Assembly (NCBI GenBank): GCA_916700875.1
Contig: CAKAKS010000004.1
Span: forward strand, 15,610,444-15,674,443
Origin: Sebastes aleutianus
Taxonomy: Eukaryota; Chordata; Actinopteri; Perciformes; Sebastidae
Length of the DNA: 64,000 bases
Reading direction: 5' to 3'
The notes below the pieces were generated by a model. That model was not told where the DNA came from and ran no database searches. It worked only from the letters and a program-made list of their open reading frames with translations. The position numbers and the translations under genes were made by a program. Below are positions 1 to 31,472 of the stretch, in pieces (the stretch's first letter is position 1; each line of letters starts with the position of its first letter).

Positions 1-784
1 ATTAGAGGCCCGATGAGATAAAATGATCCACAGCTCAAGAAATTTGAAAAACAAATATTAGAGAAAAGTTTCAAGATTCCGTGGGAGGTCCCGACCTGCA
101 TGTTGGGAACCACCGCTGTAGGTGCTTCCTGTTGTGATTGTGGCACATTACATGTTAATAAGGTGCCTGAACGTAATGAGCTGTAGCTTTGACTTTTAAG
201 ACCCTCGAGTATCTCACCTACTGTATGTGTGTGTGATGTTTCACAGTTTGGGAATGTGTGCGTGCGTGCGTGCGTGCGTATTCGTACGCATGGCTTCCTG
301 ACTTCACTGCGCGTTTGTTTACAGGAGGACTTAGCGGCTGCTTATTTTCTGCTCAGTTCCACCGCGAAGAGCACTGGGAGCCTTTCATCTCTCCCAACGC
401 CACTTTACACAATCCCAGACACTGTTAGCAGTGTTTAGAGGAAAGGTAGAGAGAGAGAGATAAAGAGAGATTTGTGGTCAGAGGCCAAGAGACGCACAGG
501 CAGACACACTCACACACACTTCAGACGGAAGAATTGGAGAAAACAAAGAGCAGAGGTTGATCCCATCCTTCTGCGACGTCTACAGAGACCAAGACGCTCT
601 GAGGTTTTCCCCTGTGGTGTGTGTGTGTGTTTGTGCTTGTGTGTAAATGTGTGTTTTTGCACACGCCTATGTATGAATGCCAAGCAGACCACCCAGCTCT
701 GTGATTTCAGTCTGACCGGGACATGATCCTTCCTACATATTCATAGAAGATAGACCGTCTTTATGACCTGTGGGCTCCAGCCGG

Positions 785-829
<45 letters not shown>

Positions 830-2730
830 GAGTCATACATCTGCTCATGATCTCATTTTGTCGTCTTTATCAAAGCATCATGCTGCATTCTGTTTGCATG
901 TGATGGGTCATGCAGCTGCACATAATTTGATTTTGTAGTATCATTATCTGAGCAGTGACGAACCCGGTGGGGAATTGAAGACGCCTGAGTTAGAGCCGTA
1001 CTTAACACACACAGAGTCAATGGGAAAGTGACTCCTCCTCTTTCTAGGAACAGTTTGAAGTATTGTCCACACAATGGCCCAGTGTTGATACTCAAATTAC
1101 TATCACCTAATACATCACTGAGGCTCAGGTAATTACTATAATCAGGGAAATGTAATGTAAATATTTAATGTCTGGATTTGAGTTAATCTCTAGAAGTGCA
1201 GCCAATAGGCAATTGGCCTACTGTACCTCCAAATGTGCATTTATGCCAAATAAATGTCACATTTTAAGGTACTGTAATATGTTTGTATCTGCACATAAGC
1301 CACTACAGTTGCAAGTCCCGTACTGTGGGAAATAAAACGTGTCTTGTTATACAAGTTTAATCCCAGTCCCAGTATCAGTTTTCTCCCACGTCTCCTCCTT
1401 TTGTAGATGTAATTGTTTTCACAGTACAGGTTGCAGGTAGTAAGAACTCACTTAAGTTGTAGACATGTGAATGACAGGCAGTAGGAACGCCTCCTCATAC
1501 AAAGCATTGATGTTTTGAAATCAGAGATGAGGGCAAATTCCCTGTTATATCTCTCTAAAAAAAGATTCAAAGCTGAACTTTCAACTATACAAATAGTAAG
1601 GATAGTACACATATGCATGTGAGAACAGGATCATATAAATGTCTTAGTAGCTTGACAAAAAAGAAACGCCTCTTCTCCTGTCACTGCTTCAAAAATTGAA
1701 CGGTGTGATTCGCGCAAGAAACGCCATTCACTGTTTCTAGGCAACAACAGTTGCAGCTGTTATCTCATTGGCTGCACTTTGAAAGGTCAGCGGTATCAGA
1801 GGTCAAAGTTGAAATAATTTGAACTTTGGTGGCAATTTTGAGCGGTGCGCCACGCCAAGGTTAGTGCTTCCGGCACCGCTCTCTCCAAAGGAAAACAACG
1901 GCACAGCCAGCGCAGAGCGATTTTTACCGCCGATCATGTGTGTGGGCGGCTTTAGTTCTTAAAGTGCTCGGAAAAAAATGTGAATTACATCATTTTCATG
2001 ACAACTGGGTAAACTCCCTTTGCTAAGAAAGACCACGTGATACAATCAGCTCCAATCCTCACAATTTTTTCCATGGCAGGTGGTGGAAGAAATTAGGGAT
2101 TGGTGGGAAAAAACACTTCCAAAAGCTTTTTTAGTAAAGCCAAGCAGAAAACCAATACAACAGAGGGCATCGGTTGGTGGTACATGGTACCATAAAATAT
2201 AAAAGGATATTCACAGTACTTAAGTAAATGCACCGTAACACTTCACTGTCGTCTCTCAGTGGCCCCCCGAGGGAAACGTCTGTAATCGAGCCTCCCTGGG
2301 TCCTTCATTGTCACTGAAGAGACAGAACCGGTTATGGACAGGAGGATCAGTGATAAGAGGGTGGAGTACTGCTGGAAGCTCCCTGTATGTAGACATGCAT
2401 AAACCCACACCGCTGTAAGCACACACACATATATATATACATCAAACAGGGGCTACCAAGAGTCTTATTAGCAGAACAGTGAATCATTGTTTCCTAATTC
2501 GTGATGAAGAGCAGCTAACAGAGCCCTGGCCTGCAGTGTGTGTGTGTGTGTGTGTGTGTGTTTCTGCCAGCCTCATCCATCTTTCTTTTTCCCTTTCATC
2601 TATTCCCCACTCTTTATTTTTTCAGGCTTTATTCGTCTTTCCTAATTGCTGGCATCGTTGTTTTCTAAATGTACTTCTTGTTTTCTTTCTTTCTCACAGT
2701 ATTCTTCTTTTCTTCTTATTGTTTCCGCAG
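1..2730 (+). other. Intron of atp8a2 (3' part), no exon seen
   Basis: I looked for the upstream exon, which should end near ...CKAVICC, and did not find it, so this is intron. It holds TGCG and TG tracts (about 260-290, 786-827, 2536-2560) and a GC-richer interspersed-repeat-like block at about 1650-2090. Sequence around 2000-2040 (catgacaactgg, aaactc) resembles 51455-51480, suggesting one old repeat family. Confidence 0.7.
786..827. repeat. (TG)n microsatellite
   Basis: 21 uninterrupted TG units in the atp8a2 intron. Confidence 0.95.
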
Positions 2731-18418
<15,688 letters not shown>

Positions 18419-19016
18419 CCCCGCCCCTGACCAAGGCTTCGGCTCACCGTAGCAACGGTTATCAAGGTGACAGCGGAGACAGACTTAACGTGACACCCCC
18501 TCACGCCGGGTGACCGACCCCTGCTGTGGCCTTACTGGAACTATGACCTGACCCCTCGCCGAGGGAGGGGGGTCACGGTCGGGCGTGGAGGCCGTCGCTG
18601 GCGCATAGAGGACTGACTTGAGAGAAGGGACCAGGCTGGCTTTATGAGGAAAAAAAAAAACATTCTCCAAACTCAAACAAGCTGCACAGGCATGAGCAAT
18701 CATATTCACGCACAGACATGACGAGTCAAACTCAGAGACTGCTGCTCATATCTGTATACCCCACAGACTGGGTTTGCTTCATGCCACTGTGTGTTTATCT
18801 GTGTGTGTGTGTGTGTGTGCGTGTGTGTGCGCATTCCCGTGCGCCTGTATCTGCCTGTGCATGTATGTCTGCACGCATCGGCGCTCCCGTGTTTGTGTGC
18901 ATGTGTGTGTCGGCCCCGCGTGCGTTCGCTTCCACGGTTCTCTCTCGTCTCTCTCGTGAGGTGGGTTTCGCTCGTCTGTCATCACATGCCGACGCGGGAG
19001 GGGAGTGGGACGTCAA

Positions 19017-19022
19017 AATAAA
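19017..19022 (+). terminator. Candidate proximal poly(A) signal of atp8a2
   Basis: AATAAA hexamer about 600 bases after the atp8a2 stop. Confidence 0.3.
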
Positions 19023-19543
19023 CACACGCACACACGCACTGATGAATTCCTTAAAAAAGGGAAGTAGGGAGGGAGGGAAAGCAAAGAGCAAGCAAAGAGC
19101 GAGGACCGCCGCAGCACTGAACCCCAGCTACAGGCCCCCCCCGTCCCATTGCAGCACCAAGCCTCACTGCCAAACACCACAGAGACGCCACTGAGGCAGA
19201 ACGCTCACGCCAAACTGGACCACCACCCTGCTGCAACCCCGCCCACCCCTCCCACCCCACCGGGACGTCCTCTTGCTTATCTCTCCTTCATGTCTTCCCT
19301 CCTATCTCTCCATCTCCTAGCCGCTCCGCAGCCTCCACGTCTCTCCTCCTCTCACACATCTCCTCGTCTTGGCCAGTTTTAAAACCCCACTTTGTTTCCT
19401 GTTGTTTCTGACCGCTCCTGTGATTCCTGATGCCACCTCCCGAGCATCGTCAGCTGACACAGAAGCCCAGCAATAGAGCTTCCTTCCAGTTTATTTGGAT
19501 TTCCATTCTTAACTGGATTCTTTCTTTTTTTTTTTTTATTATC

Positions 19544-19549
19544 ATTAAA
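19544..19549 (+). terminator. Candidate distal poly(A) signal of atp8a2
   Basis: ATTAAA followed within 30 bases by GT- and T-rich sequence, as expected of a downstream element. Confidence 0.35.
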
Positions 19550-19565
19550 GTGTTTTGTGTTTATA

Positions 19566-21705
19566 TATTTTTTTTTTCTCTTTTCATTAATGCCTGTTTT
19601 TGTACTCATATGTGGAGACACACGTCTTAGAGGGAATATTTTACTTGAACTAGCGCTAATAGGCATCCAAACAGAAGGGATCTGATTGAGACACTTGTGT
19701 TATTCTGGCTCTGGGATTGGTCTGAATGTAGAGTCCATTGTGTGTGTGTGTGTGTGTGTGTGTGCTCTGTGTTGAGGACACTCTGGTTCAGGAATGCAAG
19801 AGTGAAAGGGTGGGAGAGAGGGGGGGTTGTCCATCTGAGTCCTAATCATTAAATCTAATCAATCCATGGCCTGACTAAATGTCTCCGTCTCTTGACTGTC
19901 TACTCGTGTTTTCAATCTGTGGCTACGGGGTAGTAGGAGGAGTTTACATTGTGTGCTTAAAATGGATCAAAAGGCATGGATGATTTCATACATTACCAAA
20001 ATCAAACCTGTCCCACGCTCCCTCTTGAAGCTCAGGAGAGAGTCAGTGTAGACAGGCCATTAGAGGATTAATACACCCCCCAGCCCCTGGACAACGGAGC
20101 CCAACTGCCTTTTCCACCCACCTTCCTGGATGTGTCCCAGCCCAAACCGACTACAGCTGCTCCAGTATGGAGAATCCATCGGGCCGAGCAGGAGCCAAAG
20201 AGCCATTTATGCTTTTCAACTCCTCCCCAGTGACTCCCTCAACGGCCCCGCTCCGCTTTCCACATTACTGTAGTTTCTGCCAAGACTACACCTCCACACC
20301 ACACGTCATAGTTTTTAAACTGCCCATTGTTGCGGTTTACTGTGAGTCGGGGTGATGTGACGGGTATTGGGTCTATCCACTGTGGGTGGTAGAGCTGTCT
20401 GTGAATGTGTGTAATTAGTGTTTCTAATAGCTTAACCATCAGTGTGTTTGTGTTTCAAGGGGATTAAGATGTGAGACAGTTGTTTGTGTGAAACCCATTC
20501 ACCTCAGATTTGTTTCTTACCAAGTTTCCAAGCATGTAAATCTCACTTATGCAGAGGAGCAATGGCAACAAAGCATAGCTTGATATGTTTATGACAGTAG
20601 AAGGTGATAAAACACTGAAACACACATTGTACTGGACACTGATTTCTGTTTAAAAGTTGTTTATTTATTTTTTTAAATTCATATGAAAAACTCCTGCATC
20701 AAATTGGACCAATTTTCATTTTACAGATGCTCTTATTTTGTCACACACACAAGCTGCCTATCGCATATTACAGACATTGTGCTCGGCGTACAGATGAGGT
20801 ACACACAAACATACCAGTTTCAGTTTCTTTGGGACATATCGGGCTGCACGCTCAGTGGAGCAGCACATTCCTCAAGTTGCATGTTACCGGTGACCCAGCT
20901 GCACAACAGGAAAAAAAAAAAAAAGCAACTTTGACTCATTGTTTTTAGATTAACAACCATTTCTGTGCTGTTCTTAAGTGGGAAATAATGAGTCAAAGCT
21001 GCCCTGGAGCTGCCCGTGCCCTCTGCTAACGCACTGAACTGTGGTAGTGTTAAACACACACACACACACATCTCACAGGAGAGAAGTGAACGGGGCAGTT
21101 TTCACTGTATAATTAACTTGGCAATCTTCAAAGAGCTGCCTTCTCTGCCACACACTTGTCGGGTACATTAACTGCCAGGCTTGCTTGAATATTTACTTTT
21201 TTTTTTGGTGGGTGTGAGTGTGTTTCCGCTCAGGGCAGTTTTTTTGTGTTTTTTTCTTTTTGGGTGGCAGGAGGGGGGTTTGTATCGTAGGGTGGAGCGT
21301 CACAGTCTATGTCCTGTGTTCACTTCATTAGAGTTTAAATGGTCTACAGGGAGATCGCGACTGCCTTTCACATTACACCACCTGCATTTCCCATCAGTTC
21401 ACTCACAGTTAACTCATGCAACCACATCCCTCCTCCGCGCCGACTCGCACATATACAGTACAAACATGCTTTCTCTCCTCACACTTTCAACACAAACAAA
21501 CACATACTGTAGAAACCACTCACAACCATTCACAAGTGCAGATGTGCACATGGCATAAACACAGCATGTGGTCATAATTTTTTTTTTTTCATACAGTTCA
21601 CTGCTATAAATCATCCAGTCATCACTCACTCCAGCACAAATAAGCCAACAAATCTTTTTCTCACTCTCGCATATGCACACATGCAACACAAACACACGCA
21701 CAGAC
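19566..21705. other. Intergenic region between convergent atp8a2 and shisa2
   Basis: About 2.1 kb. A TG tract lies at 19740-19762, T- and A-runs near 20908-20924 and 21200-21250, and a CA tract at 21056-21070. I see no gene. Some could be distal 3' UTR of either gene. Confidence 0.6.
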
Positions 21706-21711
21706 TTTATT
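21706..21711 (-). terminator. Candidate poly(A) signal of shisa2
   Basis: AATAAA on the minus strand, about 330 bases after the stop. Confidence 0.4.
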
Positions 21712-22042
21712 TGAGCTGCAGTGAGCTGTGCATGATCGCCCATCTGGGCTGTGTAACCCTCCTATAGGCAGTTTCGTCTTTGCATCAAGACAGAAAATTG
21801 TTTATGCGTCCGTCATAGGTTGAGCTTAGCTCATTCCGACTCGCCAAGAGATCATATGACACACTAAACAGACGCACACCGCACACAATAGCAAGGCAGG
21901 CCCTGCAGCCAGCAACGGCTTTATGAGTCCTTCATGTGAGTCCCTGCCTTTTCTTTTTTTTCCACTCTGGCAGCGTCCCCCTAAAGGTCTCTGGCGCGGT
22001 CCTCACAGGTTAAACAAAGTGGCAGAGTGGTCTGCGGGTTCA
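21706..22042 (-). other. shisa2: shisa2 3' UTR (probable)
   Basis: From the stop to the first good AATAAA on the minus strand (21711-21706). The extent is inferred from that hexamer only. Confidence 0.45.
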
Positions 22043-28006
<5,964 letters not shown>

Positions 28007-28223
28007 GTGCGTAATTCTCATCCAAAAACGTCTCCAGTGCGTAATTGTGATCCAAAAACGTCTCTAGTGCGTAATTTTGATCCAAAAACGTCTCCAAAAG
28101 TGCATAATTCTGATCCAAAAACGTCTCCAGTGCGTTATTCTGATCCAAAAACGTCTGTAGTGCGTAAATGGGATCCAAAAAACGTCTCTAGTGCGTAATT
28201 CTGATCCAAAAACGTCTCCAAAA
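28007..28223. repeat. 7-copy ~30-bp minisatellite upstream of shisa2
   Basis: Units start at 28007, 28037, 28067, 28100, 28130, 28160 and 28191, with lengths 30, 30, 33, 30, 30, 31 and 33. The consensus is gtgcgtaattctgatccaaa followed by aacgtctcca. Because most units are multiples of three, the minus strand shows a spurious repetitive open frame (ETFLDQNYAL). Confidence 0.95.
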
Positions 28224-28787
28224 GTGACTCCACACTGTGGGTGATTATCCAAGAGTTGTAAAAAACAAAACACTAGATGCTATTGAAAGTAACAGAAGCT
28301 TAACTAATACTCCAGCTGTAAACCTTCAGAGTTCTTGCTACAAATCCAGTATGGAGAAACTAAATGATCTTCATGTCTCCATGACTCTTCAAATGACTTT
28401 CCACAGAGGATGCAGAGAAACCAACACTTGTAGTCTGATCCATGTCGCTGTCACTCACTCCAGAGACTCCTCACCGACAGACCTGTGTGCAAAAAGGAAA
28501 AGATTTCAAACTTTTTTTTTGTGGCTTGGTCCGCATTGTTGTGCAACCAGGTCCGGATCTGTGCAGCCTGATTGAAGCAAAGCGCGCAGAGTCTGTCCTA
28601 GTGTGCGCCAGAGTGAGAGGGGCGTGATGCAAACACACAACCTCCTTCCTTAATCCTTAAAGTAATAAACCGTAGGGACCTATGGAAGGAACTACTAGTG
28701 GTCATAATGCAAAGGGTAAAATGCAACTTCCGGGTGAAACCTTTAAAATAAAAGCCTAAAGCAGAATAAAATGCACTACTATGAAAT

Positions 28788-29110
28788 TAGATAGATATAT
28801 AGATAGATAGATAGATAGATAGATAGTAACTTTATTGATCCTGAGGGAAATTCAAGTTTCCAGCATCACAGTGCCATAGTGCAAAACATGTTAGTAAAAA
28901 GGCAGTAAAAAAGTTAGTAGTGCAAAATACAAAACATATACCAGATATAAAAATACAAGGAGATGAAGAAAACTGTTAAAACTGAATATAGTGCAGGGTA
29001 ACAGCTGTGATACACGACTATTAATATAGTCATAGTAGAGATATATAGTGCAGAAGAGACTGTTAAAAATGAATATAGTGCAGGGTAACTCCAGTAGCTT
29101 AGTCTATGAA
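28788..29110 (-). mobile_element. Retroelement tail fragment ending in (GATA)n
   Basis: A GATA run (28788-28827) is followed by actttattgatcctgaggga and a long 'tagtgcaaaac' segment. This layout is typical of teleost LINE/SINE 3' ends in reverse orientation. Internal words gaatatagtgcagggtaac occur twice (about 28983 and 29073). Confidence 0.6.
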
Positions 29111-29292
29111 AGTGAACTGTGTGCATTATTATCTGTCCTGCAGATTAGAAGATAATTTGAAAAGAAGAATTCGTATTATTTATTATATATAAAGATAAAA
29201 ATATATGCATTTTTAAAAAGTTCAAATTATTTATTATATAAAAAATAGACGATAATGAAAAATAATTCAAATTATTTACATCTAAAAATGAG

Positions 29293-29306
29293 ATAATAAT
29301 AATAAC

Positions 29307-29345
<39 letters not shown>
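29293..29345. repeat. (AAT)n microsatellite
   Basis: About 17 AAT/TAA units with one AAC interruption, in AT-rich sequence. Confidence 0.95.
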
Positions 29346-30246
29346 TTAAATATAATAAATATATTAATAAAAATGCCATCTTTTTCCAGACCAGACCTCA
29401 AGCGTTTAGAGAATTTAGCTTGATTCATTTTTTATCTTTTGTCCTTTCAGATCTGCTTCAGAGACATTTGATTGGCTACACTATCTATCAATTATCAATC
29501 TATTTGCAGTCAATCACTTTCATTTGTCAGTGTCAATACAAGCCCTCCTCACGCTTAACTTCTACATCAGCTACTAATAAAATATTTACTACATCATGCT
29601 ATTATTTTTGCAAGTTGCTTTATTTCCGGTTGAATATTGTTGTGGGCTTGACGCAGCTTCTCCCATCATTCTACATCAGATATTTGCTAGAAGCTATCGC
29701 CCCAAAGTTCAGTTAAACTTTTCCAGGTTGAGTTTAGTTGTAGTTATCTCTTGGTGAAAAGGAGCTGAGAGATCTGATCAGAGCTTGGCTCTGAGCCTGC
29801 AGGGCAGCATCCCCCCTCTGCTGCACACTAACAGGGATTTACATGGTGACAATGCCATCTAGTGGTGTAGCCAGATGTTTGCTCCTTTAAGAACATCTGG
29901 CAACACCACTAGAGAAACTAGAAGTGAACAAATGCAATGGAACAGAGGCCTCCTTGGAGTTTGACAAAGTTGCCAATCTTACAAATCGTTCTTGCAACAA
30001 ATAAAGCTTATGAAGATTGGAGGGTTAATGTATTTGCCCAAACAATATTACCATAAATCAGATAGGGATAAATCATGGAATAATATAAGGTTAATAAACA
30101 AGAAACATTTATGATACTTCTTAGTTTAATGATAGTTTAATGATTCAATTACATTATAATATTGACGATAAAACAACTGAAGGGTCTATTTTACTGTATA
30201 ATGTACACTTTTATTGATGATAATTACCAGATTCCTCTCCTCCAGT

Positions 30247-30310
30247 ACTTCAATTCCCATGATGCTCCAGTGTGAAGCGGTGTCCATGGCAACAAGCACA
30301 GGAGGTGACG
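30247..30310 (+). promoter_or_regulatory. Same promoter motif set, copy 1
   Basis: ZNF143-like acttcaattcccatgatgc (30247-30265), X-box-like gtgtccatggcaac (30280-30293), and a weakened ETS-like ggaggtgacg (30301-30310). The ETS core GGAA is changed to GGAG here. Confidence 0.4.
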
Positions 30311-30495
30311 AGCAACTGTTTAAAAACTGTCACACAACAAACTGAGGAGGAGATTTTTGATGTTTAAAACGCTGTTCATCAGTAATAATGATTAAATTAT
30401 ATTATTATCTTGACAATAAAACACCAAAGGGTCTATTTATACACTTTTATTCATGATACTTACCAGATTCCTCTTCAACCTGCTGATCCTCCAGT

Positions 30496-30560
30496 ACTTC
30501 ATTTCCCATGATGCTCCACGGTGAAGCGGTGTCCGTGGCAACAAGCACAGGAAGTGACGC
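30496..30560 (+). promoter_or_regulatory. Probable spice1 core promoter motifs (copy 2)
   Basis: In order: a ZNF143/SBS-like site acttcatttcccatgatgc (30496-30514), an RFX X-box-like site gtgtccgtggcaac with one mismatch (30529-30542), and an ETS/CRE-like ggaagtgacgc (30550-30560). They lie about 135-200 bases before the putative 5' exon donor at 30694. Such motifs are typical of housekeeping and ciliary/centriolar promoters. Function is inferred. Confidence 0.5.
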
Positions 30561-30625
30561 GCAACTGTTTTAAAAACTGCCACACAACAAACTGAAGAGG
30601 AGATTTTGATGCTGTTCAACTTGTG

Positions 30626-30693
30626 ATGGAGAAGTTATAGACAACCTGAAGCGCGCTTCTCTTATAACTAACCGTGGCTTCGTAACGTGAAAC
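30626..30693 (+). other. spice1: Putative noncoding first exon of spice1 (3' part)
   Basis: The sequence before a good donor, aac|gtgagtg at 30694, downstream of the promoter motifs. The start of transcription is not visible. The next acceptor, immediately before the ATG at 31377, fits. Confidence 0.4.
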
Positions 30694-30786
30694 GTGAGTG
30701 TTATTTCAATATGTGGCTAGCTTTTGTATGAAGTCACATTTTAGCTGACTTTAGCTAAAAGCTGTCAGATAGCTAACTTTAAGCAA

Positions 30787-31313
30787 GGCAGCTTTATCTG
30801 TATAGCACATTTCAGCAACAAGCAGTTCAATGTGCTTTACATAAACATTCAAGAACATTGCGACAAAGTGCAAAAGAACATTAAGACATAATTAAAACAG
30901 TTATAAAAACATTAAAGATTAGAAAATAAAAGCTAGGATAGAAGCTAAAATAGAGTATAACACAAGAGTAAAAGCTCTAGTGCAGTATAAGATCATTATC
31001 TGGTTTAATTAAAGGCAGCAGCAGCAAACAGGAACGTTTTAAGCTTTGATTTAAAAGAACTCAGAGTTGGAGTTGGTCCTGCAGGTTTCTGGGAGCTTGG
31101 AGCTGCTTCTGCATGTTTAGTTCTGACTCTGGGGACACTAAGCAGACCTGATCCAGATGACCTGAGAGGTCTGGATGCTTCATAACATAGCAGAAGAGCA
31201 GAAATGTATTTTGGCCCCTAAACCATTTTGTGCTTTGTAAACCAGCAGCAGTATTTTGAAATCTCTGAGAGAGACAGGGAGCCAGTGTAGAGACATGTTA
31301 CAGAACAATTCTG
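30787..31313 (-). mobile_element. 5'-truncated LINE fragment, C-terminal reverse transcriptase piece
   Basis: On the minus strand near 31285-31200 a frame reads WLPVSLRDFKILLLVYKAQN and continues GLGAK, the characteristic end of CR1/L2/Rex1-type fish LINE reverse transcriptases. Frame breaks follow. The plus-strand left end (gcagctttatctgtatagca) is the usual element tail. Inactive. It lies in the first intron of spice1. Confidence 0.75.
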
Positions 31314-31376
31314 TGTTTCTACTGTGAAGCCATAGGACTACTCTATTAGTAATCTACTCATATTGTCTGTGAACAG

Positions 31377-31472
31377 ATGTCGTTTGTGAGAGTCGGGCGT
31401 CCACAACAACACACTAATGGAAAAAGGCCTGTTCGCCCCAAGAAGGCAGCAGCTCCCCAAAAAGACTGGGTG
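31377..31472 (+). CDS. spice1: spice1 coding exon 1
   Basis: 32 codons, MSFVRVGRPQ to QKDWV; basic N-terminus rich in Lys and Arg. Donor gtg|gtgagt. Confidence 0.92.

Larger units (their letters stand above)
18419..19565 (+). other. atp8a2: atp8a2 3' UTR (probable extent)
   Basis: Noncoding sequence directly after the stop, with TG runs near 18801-18832. Candidate poly(A) signals are AATAAA at 19017-19022 and ATTAAA at 19544-19549. The second lies after a T-rich stretch and is the more distal choice. The true end is not visible from sequence alone. Confidence 0.5.
28224..30137. other. shisa2-spice1 intergenic region (head-to-head genes)
   Basis: No exon. It holds a GATA microsatellite with a retroelement-like tail (28788-29110) and an AAT repeat (29293-29345). 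The sequence about 29790-29930 is unique-looking or old repeat. Confidence 0.65.
30138..30625. repeat. Tandem duplication (248-249 bp) before spice1
   Basis: Copy 1 is about 30138-30385 and copy 2 about 30386-30625. Both contain accagattcctct, cccatgatgctcca, gtgaagcggtgtcc, ggcaacaagcacagga and cacacaacaaactga in the same order. Matching motifs are exactly 249 bases apart. Confidence 0.92.

Noticed and set aside
1..2730. A further upstream atp8a2 exon
   Set aside because: I looked for the expected residues before RVSPLQ (ending KAVICC) and a matching donor and found none; the exon must lie before the window.
28007..28223. Regular ~30-base repeats resembling a CRISPR array
   Set aside because: There are no unique spacers: the units are directly adjacent and the context is a vertebrate gene. 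It is a minisatellite.
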